Positions 8,990-17,482 of a stretch of 37,845 nucleotides of DNA are shown here, piece by piece. The stretch lies in contig CAJOCL010000002.1 in NCBI GenBank assembly GCA_905233565.1, forward strand, positions 42,058-79,902, given 5' to 3'. Under the pieces are notes generated by a model. It searched no databases. It was not told the DNA's origin and saw nothing but the letters and a program-made list of their open reading frames with translations. The first letter of the stretch is position 1; each line of letters begins with the position of its first letter. The position numbers were made by a program, and so were the translations under genes. The stretch comes from an uncultured Synergistales bacterium (GTDB taxonomy: Bacteria > Synergistota > Synergistia > Synergistales > Aminobacteriaceae).

Positions 8990-9033
8990 AGGGCAGGAAG
9001 CCCCCGCTTATAAGCGGGGGTTGTTAGTTCACC
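8990..9033 (+). repeat. Perfect stem-loop resembling an IS200/IS605-type right end
   Basis: A GGCAGGAAG lead is followed by the perfect palindrome CCCCCGCTTATAAGCGGGGG (9001-9020), then TTGTTAGTTCAC. The layout GGAAGC, stem-loop, TTCAC matches the second copy at about 32676-32712 on the minus strand and the general form of IS200/IS605 right ends. The stop codon of the TamB-like gene (TCA at 9029-9031 on this strand) lies inside the terminal TTCAC. No transposase is next to it, so it would be a solo remnant. It could instead simply be a terminator, although no T-run follows. Confidence 0.4.
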
Positions 9034-12000
9034 GCCCGATATTGAAAATGTTGTCAATTAACTGCTGTTTGAACTGGTCGCTCGTGCTTTCCTCCTCAAT
9101 GCTGGGATCTCCCGGCCCTGTCGGTATTCTCAGGTTAAGTTTGAACTGTGCGCCGTCTTTCTGTTTTTCCTCGTCCCTGTTGAGCACGTTAATCGGCAGG
9201 AAATCATCAATAGGCTTCGTAATCTTTATGTTGAGTATGTGAAGTTTATCCCATGAATTTGCAAGCGTAAATGACACGTTCTGAAAATCCCTGCGCTTTA
9301 TTCCAAGCACCCTGCCCGCAGCGTCCCTCAAAACGTTCTGGGCAAGGCTGCCCGTCATGTACTGGAAAACTCCCTTCATTGCGCCGAGTAACTGATCAAG
9401 TATTTTCAGGTCGAATCTTCCGTCGCATAAAAGACGCAGTCCCTTACCCTGAAGACCCGTTGAACCGTTGACCGTGAAATATCTGTAAAGCGGTTCATCT
9501 CTTCCGGCTCTCGCGCCTGTTCCGGGATTTAAGAAAAGATCCTGGCCGTTCCAGAAAAATGAACCGTTGATTTTTTCAAAACTTATTCTCTTTGTCGGCG
9601 TTATGCTCTCGATTGCCTTTATCTTGTGAATATATCCCGGCCCCGTAACAAATTTCCCTTCAGCAAAACTGAGATTTATATACTGCGTTGATGTCCCCTT
9701 CATGCTGACCTGAGCATCAACAGAGCCTACAAGTTCGCCTTCAGGCATGAAAGGAGCTGCGAGCTTCCCGAAATCAAGGTGTGATACTTTTACGTTGCCT
9801 TTCCATTCGGTTTCATCTTTGCCGATGTCAGCAGTGAAGACTGAATTTATAACGCCTCCGCTGAGTTTTGCACTGCCGTTTTTCATTTCGATTCTGTTTT
9901 TTGACGTTAAGAACGTTACGGGCAGTGAAATATCCTGAATTTTTATCTTTTTCATTATGTTTATTGTTTTTGACTTAGCGTTGATTAATATCGGTGCATT
10001 TTCCCTCGTGCTTCCCTCAACGTGAACAACTGCGAAACCGTCAGCAATCCCGGCCATTTCCGGCATTTGTGTCTGAATCGCGCTGCCGATGTCAAGCGGC
10101 TTTGTGTCGACAACGTAATCAACAACGCCGTTTCTAATCTTTATGTCTATGTCTGATTCAGGGCTGAACTTGTCAATTCTTGCCTTAGCGGTGATCATGA
10201 AGTGATTTTGCTGAGGGGATCTGACTTTCAATGCAACGTCATTAATTTCTGATTTTCCGTATAATATCGGCCTCGTTAATTGAAGGTCTAAAACGGGCTG
10301 GCTTAATGAGCCTCTGATTCCTGCCCTTGCGTCAATTGCGCCCTCGATCGGCGGTTTTTCCATAAAATTTTTGAGAAGTGCTTTCAGGTCTAAATGCTTC
10401 AGCGTTGTATCAATATCCATTTGTGATTGCATTAAATTTCTCATATTGGGACTGATTACCCCTACGCCTTTTATTGTTGAGCCGTTTAATTGAATGTCAA
10501 TATCTTTTATTGTTATTGCCCTCATGTTTCCCCTTGCGTCAATCAACGCGCTTGGGACATTGACGAATCCTGCTGCCTTGAGATTTTCAGCCCTGAGCTT
10601 TGCCCTTATTGAAGAGGCGTTCAGAGTTCCGCCGGCTTCGAGAGCTGCATTTTTCAGTGTCATTACGTCCCCTGCCTTTATGTCTGAGGCATGAAGGTCA
10701 GCCCTTACGATTCCGTTGCTCAGATTTCCTTTTATTGATGTCGTTCCGCTGACTTTTCCTGAAACCGGCATGGATTGATCCTGTAATTTAAGAGCCGTCA
10801 TTAACTGTGAAATATTGATTCCTGAAGTTGACGCGCTTATATCGAGTGCAGGGTTAGAAGTGTTTTTGATGTTTACCGTTCCCCTGAGATTTAATTTTCC
10901 GCCGGGAAGCGAGGCCGTTGCGCCGTTTATGGTGATTATGCTGTTTCTGAAATTTGCGGGTATGTCAGCATTTCCGAAGGTCATTCCCGAATAACCTGCG
11001 TTCCTTGCGTTGAATAAAACATTTGCGATTATGCTGTGAATATCCGTGTATTTTCCCGAAGCGTCAGCAGTCAGCGAGTATCTTCCCTGAACGTCCTTTA
11101 ACTGCGGTATGAATCTCAGGTCTACATTCCTTGCTTCAGCCTCAGCCCTAAATTCAGAAGTTTTTGTGTCGGCATGTGCCTTGAGTGCCATATGTCCGCC
11201 CGGAAATTCTGCCCTTGCGTCCGAGACTGTGATTACTCCGTCATGGAATGTTACGGGAATATCGGCGTTAATCCTGTTGATATTCGTGTAGCCTGCATTC
11301 CTTGCCGTTAATACAGCGTCAGCCCTTATTGAATTTATTCTGTTGTAATTTCCCGAAACGTCAGCATTAAGCGCGTAAGTTCCTGAAACCTGCCTTAAAT
11401 CCGGAATTGCTTTCAGTTCGAGATCGTGTGCTTTTGCGGCTGCCCTGAAATTTCCGTGCTTCAGGTCAGCTTTGGCCTGAGCAGTTATTAAACCGCGTCC
11501 CAAGTTAGCTTTCAGGCCTGAAAGTTCCGCCGTTTCAGCCTTGTAATCATAGTTCATTAAAGCCTCAATGCCCGATAAAGTTATCCCGTACGCGCCGAGC
11601 CTGTCGGATGTTAATTTCCCGTGTACTTTCAGCGAGTCCATGACATCAGACACTCTTGCGGTTGCCGTAATTTTCCCGGAGGGCTTAACGTCTTTTATCA
11701 TTGCCGATAATTGAGGGATTGCCCTGAACAGCGAGGGAATATCAAGATTTACGATTGACATTACTATACCGTCAGGCTTTACGTTCCCTTGAGAATCATG
11801 AACTGCTTCAGCCCTTGCGAATAATTTACCGCCGAAGATTTTTCCGCCCATTGAAATTTGAGGCGTTACGTTGGGAGTAAGTTTTACGTGAGCCGAAAGA
11901 TTTTCGACCGCGTTAATGCCCATTGCCGATATGCCCGGAATATCAGCAAGAGCGTTAGCCTTTGTTCGCGTGAAGATGTCTTGAATAATGTTATCAGTAA

Positions 12001-13108
12001 TCTGAGTGTCAACGTTGAATTTTATATATCCGTTTTCGCCCCTGAGACCGATTTCAGGTGCAAACATCGAGCCGATTTCAGAAAGTGAAATATTTCTGGC
12101 TTCACCGTTTGCAGCGAATTTCATTTTTTCAATATCTCCTGATGCGCTGAGATTTAATCCTGCTGCCTTAGTGTTGAGGACTACATTGTCAAGCGTGAAT
12201 GTTGAACCGCTAAATCCGAACGGAAGGCGGAAATTCAGCGGGATATTCATAACTTCAGCGCGGGGCATTGAGATTATTCCCGATGCTGAGATACTGCCGT
12301 CCCTGCTCTCGGCAAAAATACGGCCGTCAATGCGTCCTGATACGTCAATGCTTGACGGCGAGAACTGCATGAACTCTTCAAGCGACAGCGCCGTTAAATC
12401 AAGCCTTAATTTCAGAGGCTCAAAAGTTCCCGAAAATTTCCCGGTGCCTTTGTTGCCGATAAGAATATCTGACGAGATTATTTCCAGCGGTGAAAAATTG
12501 ACGTTTGCCGAAGTCCTTAACGGTAAAACATTCTCGCCAGAAACAACTTCAGCATTGAGCAAAAATCTGCCCGCCTCGTTCAGCGAAAGTTCATCAAGCA
12601 GTAAATCCGCGTAAGGCGTTCCGAAAAAAATATCCTGAACTGCTATATTTGCCGGATTAATCTTTATGCCCTCCAGTGATAATGGGCTGTTTTCCTCCTC
12701 TTCGTCCTTATTTTCATCTTCAGGTGAGGCGAAATGATTCGACAATGCCATGACGCTGTCCAAGTCTGAGCTTATGCCCCTGACGTTCAGGGATTTTATA
12801 AAGGGGAGGCCGTTCATTCCTGACAATACTAAATCCCAGTCGGGACTGACGGAAGCGTGGTTAAGGACGAATAAATCCTTGTCGCCGGAGATTAAGCGCA
12901 GCCCGTCAAGTGAATAACCGTTCCTGACAGAGCCGTTAATTGCTTTGATTTCGATTTTCAGGGGGTCAAGAAAGAAGTTGCCGGCTTTTTCCGCGAGTGG
13001 CTGAACAAGCCATGAGCCTGTATCGAACCAGAATAACGCAGCTCCTGCGGCTATTAATATAATCAAGAGATATATAAAATATTTTATGACCGAACCAATA
13101 AAACGCAC
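9029..13108 (-). CDS. TamB/AsmA-like inner-membrane-anchored envelope protein
   Basis: About 1,359 residues from GTG at 13108 (AGGAAG lies 11 nt upstream); a GTG at 13120 would add four residues but leaves no room for a ribosome site. One N-terminal membrane helix (residues about 10-30) is followed by a very long beta-rich region of alternating short strands, as in TamB, YhdP and other AsmA-like proteins that form a hydrophobic groove bridging the envelope for phospholipid transport or outer-membrane assembly. A block near the middle is repeated about every 100 residues: FRAIPQL, then LKAIPDL, then LRFIPQL, each followed by a G-x-(Y/I)-(A/S/T)-(L/A)-x-A pattern. The C-terminal region (RFDLKILDQLL... 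DFQNVSFTLANSWDKLHI) resembles the AsmA C-terminal domain. It implies an outer membrane. Its stop codon falls inside a repeat-like hairpin, so the extreme C-terminus may have been altered. Confidence 0.82.
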   Translation of the reverse strand: MRFIGSVIKYFIYLLIILIAAGAALFWFDTGSWLVQPLAEKAGNFFLDPLKIEIKAINGSVRNGYSLDGLRLISGDKDLFVLNHASVSPDWDLVLSGMNGLPFIKSLNVRGISSDLDSVMALSNHFASPEDENKDEEEENSPLSLEGIKINPANIAVQDIFFGTPYADLLLDELSLNEAGRFLLNAEVVSGENVLPLRTSANVNFSPLEIISSDILIGNKGTGKFSGTFEPLKLRLDLTALSLEEFMQFSPSSIDVSGRIDGRIFAESRDGSISASGIISMPRAEVMNIPLNFRLPFGFSGSTFTLDNVVLNTKAAGLNLSASGDIEKMKFAANGEARNISLSEIGSMFAPEIGLRGENGYIKFNVDTQITDNIIQDIFTRTKANALADIPGISAMGINAVENLSAHVKLTPNVTPQISMGGKIFGGKLFARAEAVHDSQGNVKPDGIVMSIVNLDIPSLFRAIPQLSAMIKDVKPSGKITATARVSDVMDSLKVHGKLTSDRLGAYGITLSGIEALMNYDYKAETAELSGLKANLGRGLITAQAKADLKHGNFRAAAKAHDLELKAIPDLRQVSGTYALNADVSGNYNRINSIRADAVLTARNAGYTNINRINADIPVTFHDGVITVSDARAEFPGGHMALKAHADTKTSEFRAEAEARNVDLRFIPQLKDVQGRYSLTADASGKYTDIHSIIANVLFNARNAGYSGMTFGNADIPANFRNSIITINGATASLPGGKLNLRGTVNIKNTSNPALDISASTSGINISQLMTALKLQDQSMPVSGKVSGTTSIKGNLSNGIVRADLHASDIKAGDVMTLKNAALEAGGTLNASSIRAKLRAENLKAAGFVNVPSALIDARGNMRAITIKDIDIQLNGSTIKGVGVISPNMRNLMQSQMDIDTTLKHLDLKALLKNFMEKPPIEGAIDARAGIRGSLSQPVLDLQLTRPILYGKSEINDVALKVRSPQQNHFMITAKARIDKFSPESDIDIKIRNGVVDYVVDTKPLDIGSAIQTQMPEMAGIADGFAVVHVEGSTRENAPILINAKSKTINIMKKIKIQDISLPVTFLTSKNRIEMKNGSAKLSGGVINSVFTADIGKDETEWKGNVKVSHLDFGKLAAPFMPEGELVGSVDAQVSMKGTSTQYINLSFAEGKFVTGPGYIHKIKAIESITPTKRISFEKINGSFFWNGQDLFLNPGTGARAGRDEPLYRYFTVNGSTGLQGKGLRLLCDGRFDLKILDQLLGAMKGVFQYMTGSLAQNVLRDAAGRVLGIKRRDFQNVSFTLANSWDKLHILNIKITKPIDDFLPINVLNRDEEKQKDGAQFKLNLRIPTGPGDPSIEEESTSDQFKQQLIDNIFNIGR

Positions 13109-13206
13109 GTTAAAATTCACTTCCTGTTAAAATTCAAGAAAAAACCTTGTTAATTATATTCTAAAATATGATATAAATTACCCTATTAAAAAATTAAAAT
13201 TATATT

Positions 13207-15456
13207 ATGGGGGTCATTAAGATTTCACCTGTTAAACGATCCGCGCCGTCAAAGACAAAAGAAAGTGAAGGCGCAAAAGTTAAGAAAACTGCAAAGAAGA
13301 CTACAGCGAAAACCGCAAGAAAAACATCATCAGCATCATTATCATCTTCAGAAAGCGGCAGGACATTAATAATCGTAGAGTCACCGTCAAAGGCCGCTAC
13401 GCTTTCGGGAATGCTGGGAAAAAGCTACGTTGTCAGATCAAGCAAAGGACACATGAAAGACCTGCCGAAGAGCAGGCTTGCTATTGACATTGAAAATAAC
13501 TTCACGCCTGAATATATACTCGTAAAGGGTAAGGCAGCCCTGAAAAATGAGCTTCTCAAACTCGCCGAAAAATCAAAATGCGTACTTCTCGCTTCTGACC
13601 CTGACCGTGAGGGCGAGGCCATAGCGTGGCACCTTGCAGATATTTTAGGGGTTAATCTTTCTGAAAAATGCAGGGTACGCTTCTATGAGATTACGGAAAA
13701 TGCAGTCAAAGCAGCCGTAAAAAATCCTGACTATATAGACATAAACAAAGTAGACGCACAGCAGGCGCGCCGAATCCTTGACCGCTTGGTCGGCTATACT
13801 TTAAGCCCTCTCCTATGGAAAAAAATACGTTACGGGCTTTCCGCCGGGCGTGTCCAGTCAGTAGCGTTAAATTTAATCTGTGAACGTGAGCGCGAAATTA
13901 ATGCCTTTATCCCTGACCCGTATTACGTTATAACGGCAAGGGCTGATAATAACGACAGACATTACGAACTGAGGGCGTATAAACTTGACGGAAAAAGCCT
14001 GATGAAAAACAGCCTTCCCCTGTTAATCAGCTCTGAGGAAAAGGCACAGGAGATAATTTCAGAAATCAAGGCTAATGAAATCATAGTCCGCGAGTTCAAG
14101 TCAAAGGACAGTCAGCACTCATCACCTTCGCCGTTCAGGACAAGCACGCTTCAGCAGGAAGCGTCAAGAAAATTGAGCTTTGTACCGGCTCACACAATGA
14201 GGATTGCTCAGGCACTTTATGAGGGTCTGAATATTCCGGGCAGGGGACATATAGGCTTGATAACGTACATGAGGACGGACAGCCTGAGAATTTCCGACGA
14301 GGCAGTAAAATCATGCAGGGATTTCATAAAAGCTAATTACAGTTCCGAATATCTTCCCGACAAGCCCAATGTTTACGGTTCAACCAGCAAGGCAAAAGTT
14401 CAGGACGCTCACGAGGCAATACGCCCTACGGACATAAATTTAACCCCTGAAATTCTCAGGGACGCTTTAACCCCTGAACAGTATAAACTTTATTCGATGA
14501 TATGGAACAGATTCACGGCAAGCCAGATGGCACCCGCCGTAACGGCAAAGTCAACAATAAAAGCTGACGCAGGAAGAGTCAGCCTTAAACAGGAGGGCGA
14601 GACGTTAATTTTTGACGGCTGGAGCAAGTTATGGCCTCTTGAGATAAAGGGCAGTGAACTGGCGAAAATTTCAGAGGGTGAAAGGCTTGAACTTGCTGAC
14701 GTTCAGAGCGAGAAGAGATTCACGAAGCCGCCCGCAAGATATTCAGAGGCAGGGTTAATCAGGACGCTTGAAGAAAACGGTGTAGGCCGTCCGTCAACAT
14801 ATGCAACTATTGCCGGGACTTTGGAGGCACGGGGATATATTGACAAGAACGAGGAAAAAAGATTCTGCCCTACTTCACTTGGAATGACGGTTGACGATTT
14901 CCTGGCTCAGTATTTCAACCGCAAAGATTTATCGTCAATCGTTGACGCTGGATTTACGGCACAAATGGAAAAGGAACTGGACGAGGTTGAAGAGGCACAA
15001 AGAAAATGGCTCGATGTAGTCAGCGAGTTCTGGGGCGAGTTCTCAAACACCCTTGAGGAAGCCGGAAGCGCTCCAAGAGTTCCGCTGCCTGAACCTGAAC
15101 CGATCGGCGAATTGTGTCCTGAATGCGGCCATGACTTAGTGAAAAAGCGCGGAAGATTCGGGGAATTTATAGCGTGTTCAAACTATCCTGAATGCAAATA
15201 CACAAGACCGATATTAACCACGATAGGCGTTAAGTGTCCGAAATGCGGCGAGGGCGATATAGTCAAACGGAAGAGCAAGAAGGGAAGATCTTTCTACGGC
15301 TGTTCGCGTTATCCTGAATGCGATTATGTTGCGTGGAACAGGCCGACGGGCGAGAAGTGTCCGCAGTGCGGAGGTGAACTGTTCAGAAAGGGATCAACCG
15401 TATTCTGCGATAACTGCAAGTATAAGGCTGAAGCTGATACTTCTGAAGAAATCTAA
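13207..15456 (+). CDS. topA: DNA topoisomerase I (type IA)
   Basis: A 749-residue type IA topoisomerase that relaxes negative supercoils. A Lys/Thr/Ser-rich leader (about residues 1-50) precedes the Toprim domain, with IIVESPSKA (Glu-58) and DPDREGEAIAW (Asp-131, Asp-133, Glu-135). The catalytic Tyr is residue 354 in TYMRTDS. Three C-terminal four-Cys zinc motifs follow from about residue 635: CPECG...CSNYPEC, CPKCG...CSRYPEC and CPQCG...CDNC. The family norm is roughly 700-870 residues, so it is complete. The start lacks a clear Shine-Dalgarno sequence; the first codons are ATG GGG GTC. The basic N-terminal extension is unusual in placement, as such tails are more often C-terminal. A G+C-rich hairpin follows. 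Confidence 0.96.
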   Translation: MGVIKISPVKRSAPSKTKESEGAKVKKTAKKTTAKTARKTSSASLSSSESGRTLIIVESPSKAATLSGMLGKSYVVRSSKGHMKDLPKSRLAIDIENNFTPEYILVKGKAALKNELLKLAEKSKCVLLASDPDREGEAIAWHLADILGVNLSEKCRVRFYEITENAVKAAVKNPDYIDINKVDAQQARRILDRLVGYTLSPLLWKKIRYGLSAGRVQSVALNLICEREREINAFIPDPYYVITARADNNDRHYELRAYKLDGKSLMKNSLPLLISSEEKAQEIISEIKANEIIVREFKSKDSQHSSPSPFRTSTLQQEASRKLSFVPAHTMRIAQALYEGLNIPGRGHIGLITYMRTDSLRISDEAVKSCRDFIKANYSSEYLPDKPNVYGSTSKAKVQDAHEAIRPTDINLTPEILRDALTPEQYKLYSMIWNRFTASQMAPAVTAKSTIKADAGRVSLKQEGETLIFDGWSKLWPLEIKGSELAKISEGERLELADVQSEKRFTKPPARYSEAGLIRTLEENGVGRPSTYATIAGTLEARGYIDKNEEKRFCPTSLGMTVDDFLAQYFNRKDLSSIVDAGFTAQMEKELDEVEEAQRKWLDVVSEFWGEFSNTLEEAGSAPRVPLPEPEPIGELCPECGHDLVKKRGRFGEFIACSNYPECKYTRPILTTIGVKCPKCGEGDIVKRKSKKGRSFYGCSRYPECDYVAWNRPTGEKCPQCGGELFRKGSTVFCDNCKYKAEADTSEEI

Positions 15457-15471
15457 CAAGACATTAAAAAG

Positions 15472-15499
15472 CCCTCCCCGTTAATATTAATGAGGAGGG
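15472..15499 (+). terminator. Hairpin after topA
   Basis: CCCTCC pairs with GGAGGG, and an inner TTAATATTAA palindrome extends the stem. The T-tract after it is weak (TTAATCAT), so it may be an imperfect terminator. Confidence 0.5.
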
Positions 15500-15554
15500 T
15501 TAATCATAATTCATAAAAAAATTAATCCGTCTTCAAATTTTAGACACAAAAACA

Positions 15555-15583
15555 TTGTGGACAAGAAAAATTTATGTTATAAT
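15555..15583 (+). promoter_or_regulatory. Candidate promoter of the pseudopilin transcript
   Basis: TTGTGG (15555-15560) and TATAAT (15578-15583) are spaced 17 bp apart. Transcription would start near 15590, leaving a leader of about 270 nt before the ATG at 15861. Confidence 0.5.
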
Positions 15584-15589
15584 TCTCTC

Positions 15590-15860
15590 GTATAAAAAAT
15601 TTAGGCTAGCATCTTACTCTGCAAAAGACGTTAAGCACTTAAAAATCTTGTCCTATGTTAATTATAGCATAGTTCATGGATAAGATTACTCTTAGTTTGT
15701 GTTTTGCTTTGCGTCGTCAGCGCTTATGAGGTGCAGGAATGCAGCTTTTTACTGAATGGCGCAAAGCCATTAATTTTAGGGAAGGGGGCAATATGGGATT
15801 ATAAAAAATTCCGCGTTCTTTCAGGAAATACAAAATTCACATACAGGAGGATTATTTTTC
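15590..15860 (+). ncRNA. Long 5' leader with several hairpins upstream of the pseudopilin gene (unknown RNA element)
   Basis: No reading frame of note fills this stretch. Stem-loops visible are TCTTGTCC (15646-15653) with GGATAAGA (15678-15685), enclosing CTATG/CATAG; TGCAGGAATGCA; and the perfect hairpin AATGGC-GCAAA-GCCATT, followed by a purine-rich GGGAAGGGGGC. Pilin genes in several bacteria are controlled by cyclic-di-GMP riboswitches, but I could not fit this leader to the GEMM consensus: there is no GGCAAACC partner, although GCGCAAAGCC is reminiscent. It is listed as a candidate regulatory RNA only. Confidence 0.35.
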
Positions 15861-16376
15861 ATGAAACGTAAAGGTTTCACACTCGTTGAACTGTTAATCG
15901 TAATTGTTGTAATTGGTATTCTATCGGCCATGATGATGATTTCAAGCAGTGAGGCAGTCGCATCGGCAAAGGCTACTAACATAGTCGCTAATCTCAGGGC
16001 TATGCAGATAGCGGCGTTGTCGTATTACGAGGAACACTCAGACGCAACTTCAATTACACAAGATGACCTCAAAAACGATAACTTAATCAAGTACATCAAG
16101 AAGACAAATAAAGGAGATGGTAAGGACGACCATGAAGCTGACGTTTTGAACGCCTATAAAGTAGTTATAGACAACTGGGGAGACTGGTACGCACAGTGCG
16201 ACATAACGAAAGTGGTAAACTCTGACAATGAAAAAAATACGGAACGGAAAGCCATATTGAGGAAGCTGGGCGGAAAAAGCAGGTCTCAGGGAATTTCATT
16301 TTCCAAAAATGCAAATGGCAGCGCAAGAACTCAAGACGAGGCTAATCAGCAATACATCTACATGTGGATACGCTAA
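15861..16376 (+). CDS. Type IV pilin-like protein (pseudopilin) with N-terminal methylation motif
   Basis: A 171-residue protein whose start, MKRKGFTLVELLIVIVVIGILS, is the textbook prepilin signal: a short basic leader, cleavage after Gly-5, N-methylated Phe-6 and Glu at mature position 5, then the hydrophobic helix that packs into the filament core. AGGAGG lies 11 nt before the ATG at 15861. The rest is a small polar domain (repeated Asp/Lys/Asn, one Cys) without a family I recognise. It would be processed by a prepilin peptidase and built into a type IV pilus or type II secretion pseudopilus; none of that machinery is nearby. The gene stands alone behind a long leader and ends with a strong terminator shared with the convergent esterase gene. 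Confidence 0.88.
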   Translation: MKRKGFTLVELLIVIVVIGILSAMMMISSSEAVASAKATNIVANLRAMQIAALSYYEEHSDATSITQDDLKNDNLIKYIKKTNKGDGKDDHEADVLNAYKVVIDNWGDWYAQCDITKVVNSDNEKNTERKAILRKLGGKSRSQGISFSKNANGSARTQDEANQQYIYMWIR

Positions 16377-16426
16377 ATGAAATCCGCAGTTAAAGGGCTG
16401 ACGTAACACACAGGCTTTGAGTAATC

Positions 16427-16463
16427 AAAATCCCGTCTCATGAAAGAAGAGGCGGGATTTTTT
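16427..16463. terminator. Bidirectional terminator between pseudopilin and esterase genes
   Basis: AATCCCGTCTC pairs with GAGGCGGGATT (one G-U), with a T-run on the plus side and an A-run on the other. Confidence 0.8.
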
Positions 16464-16465
16464 GC

Positions 16466-17398
16466 TTATTTCAAAACGCGGTTGAGGAAATCCGTTATTA
16501 TTTTCATGACTTCAGGCTGATAAATATATTGCATGTCATGTCCTCCGCCGTTTATTATGTAGAGGGTTGAATCTGTTCCGTTTTTGATGAGTGCATCATG
16601 CAGGATTTTTGACTGGCTGGGCGATATGGTCTTGTCGGAATCTCCGTGAAAAATCAGGAACGGCGGAGTGTTTTTCCCGATGTAATTCAGGGGGTTAGCG
16701 TCATTTGCTCTTTCAGGCGTATCGAGAATGCTTCCGCCCTTTTTGTCCTTGTAACCTGAAACGCCGTTCACGAATATTGATACAAAACTTGACGGCGAAT
16801 TATATAGAGCTTTCTTTTCATCGGAATAATCATCGGCAACTTTCGTAAGATCCGTAAGCCCGAAAAAATCAACAACTGCCTGAACTTCGCTGCTCTGGTC
16901 TAAATTATCGCCGAAATTAAATTTATCTCCCGTAACTCCAAGCATTATTGAAAGATAACCGCCGGCAGAACTTCCCATTACCGCTATTTTGTCTTTATCA
17001 ATATTGAATCTGTCGGCATTTGCCCGCAGAAAACGGACGGCAGCTTTTGCATCCCCTATTATTTCAGAATAATCTGCAGCACCGATAACACGGTACTCAA
17101 TGGCAGCAGCAACAAAATTATTCTCAGCCAGTTTCAGGCATGTACGATGAAATGCGGTTTTAGGAGCTGTAATCCACGCACCGCCGGGAATACATATCAC
17201 GGCAGGGTGCTTCTTGCCGTCAGCCGGGAAAAAAATATCCATTTTCAAAGTTGCCTGAGGCCATGTGTAATACCTCGCAAATTCTACATCGTCATAACCG
17301 CCCACTGCCGGCACGGAAATTTTGACGTCAAGATTTTCCGCAAGGCAGACAGCGTTGAAAGTCAAAAGAAAAAACAGCGTCAACAAAATTTTTTTCAT
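16466..17398 (-). CDS. Exported alpha/beta-hydrolase (esterase/lipase, BD-FAE-like)
   Basis: A 310-residue protein with a signal peptide (MKKILLTLFFLLTFNAVCLA). The mature part has the alpha/beta-hydrolase hallmarks: IPGGAW oxyanion loop (about 70-75), nucleophile Ser-144 in GSSAG, acid Asp-255 in HGDSDKTIS and His-287 in GGGHDMQ. This layout is shared by hormone-sensitive-lipase-like esterases and the bifunctional feruloyl and acetyl-xylan esterases common in gut bacteria. It probably removes acyl groups from glycans or small esters outside the cytoplasm. The start is supported by the signal peptide and an AGGAGTTT just upstream. It is a single-gene unit. Substrate is not determinable. Confidence 0.88.
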   Translation of the reverse strand: MKKILLTLFFLLTFNAVCLAENLDVKISVPAVGGYDDVEFARYYTWPQATLKMDIFFPADGKKHPAVICIPGGAWITAPKTAFHRTCLKLAENNFVAAAIEYRVIGAADYSEIIGDAKAAVRFLRANADRFNIDKDKIAVMGSSAGGYLSIMLGVTGDKFNFGDNLDQSSEVQAVVDFFGLTDLTKVADDYSDEKKALYNSPSSFVSIFVNGVSGYKDKKGGSILDTPERANDANPLNYIGKNTPPFLIFHGDSDKTISPSQSKILHDALIKNGTDSTLYIINGGGHDMQYIYQPEVMKIITDFLNRVLK

Positions 17399-17482
17399 AA
17401 ATTAAACTCCTTTCCCTAAAAAATACCGGAAGACTCATTTTCAGAATCTCCCGGCAGTTTAGGACTTATAAAATCACAAATA

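Noticed and set aside
12006-12614. A 202-codon frame on the plus strand
   Set aside because: It lies fully antisense inside the TamB-like gene, has Ser/Pro/Leu-rich shadow composition and no ribosome site.
15700-15800. Possible c-di-GMP (GEMM-I) riboswitch before the pseudopilin
   Set aside because: GCGCAAAGCC recalls part of the motif, but the GGCAAACC partner and the tetraloop/receptor layout could not be found, so no named class was assigned.
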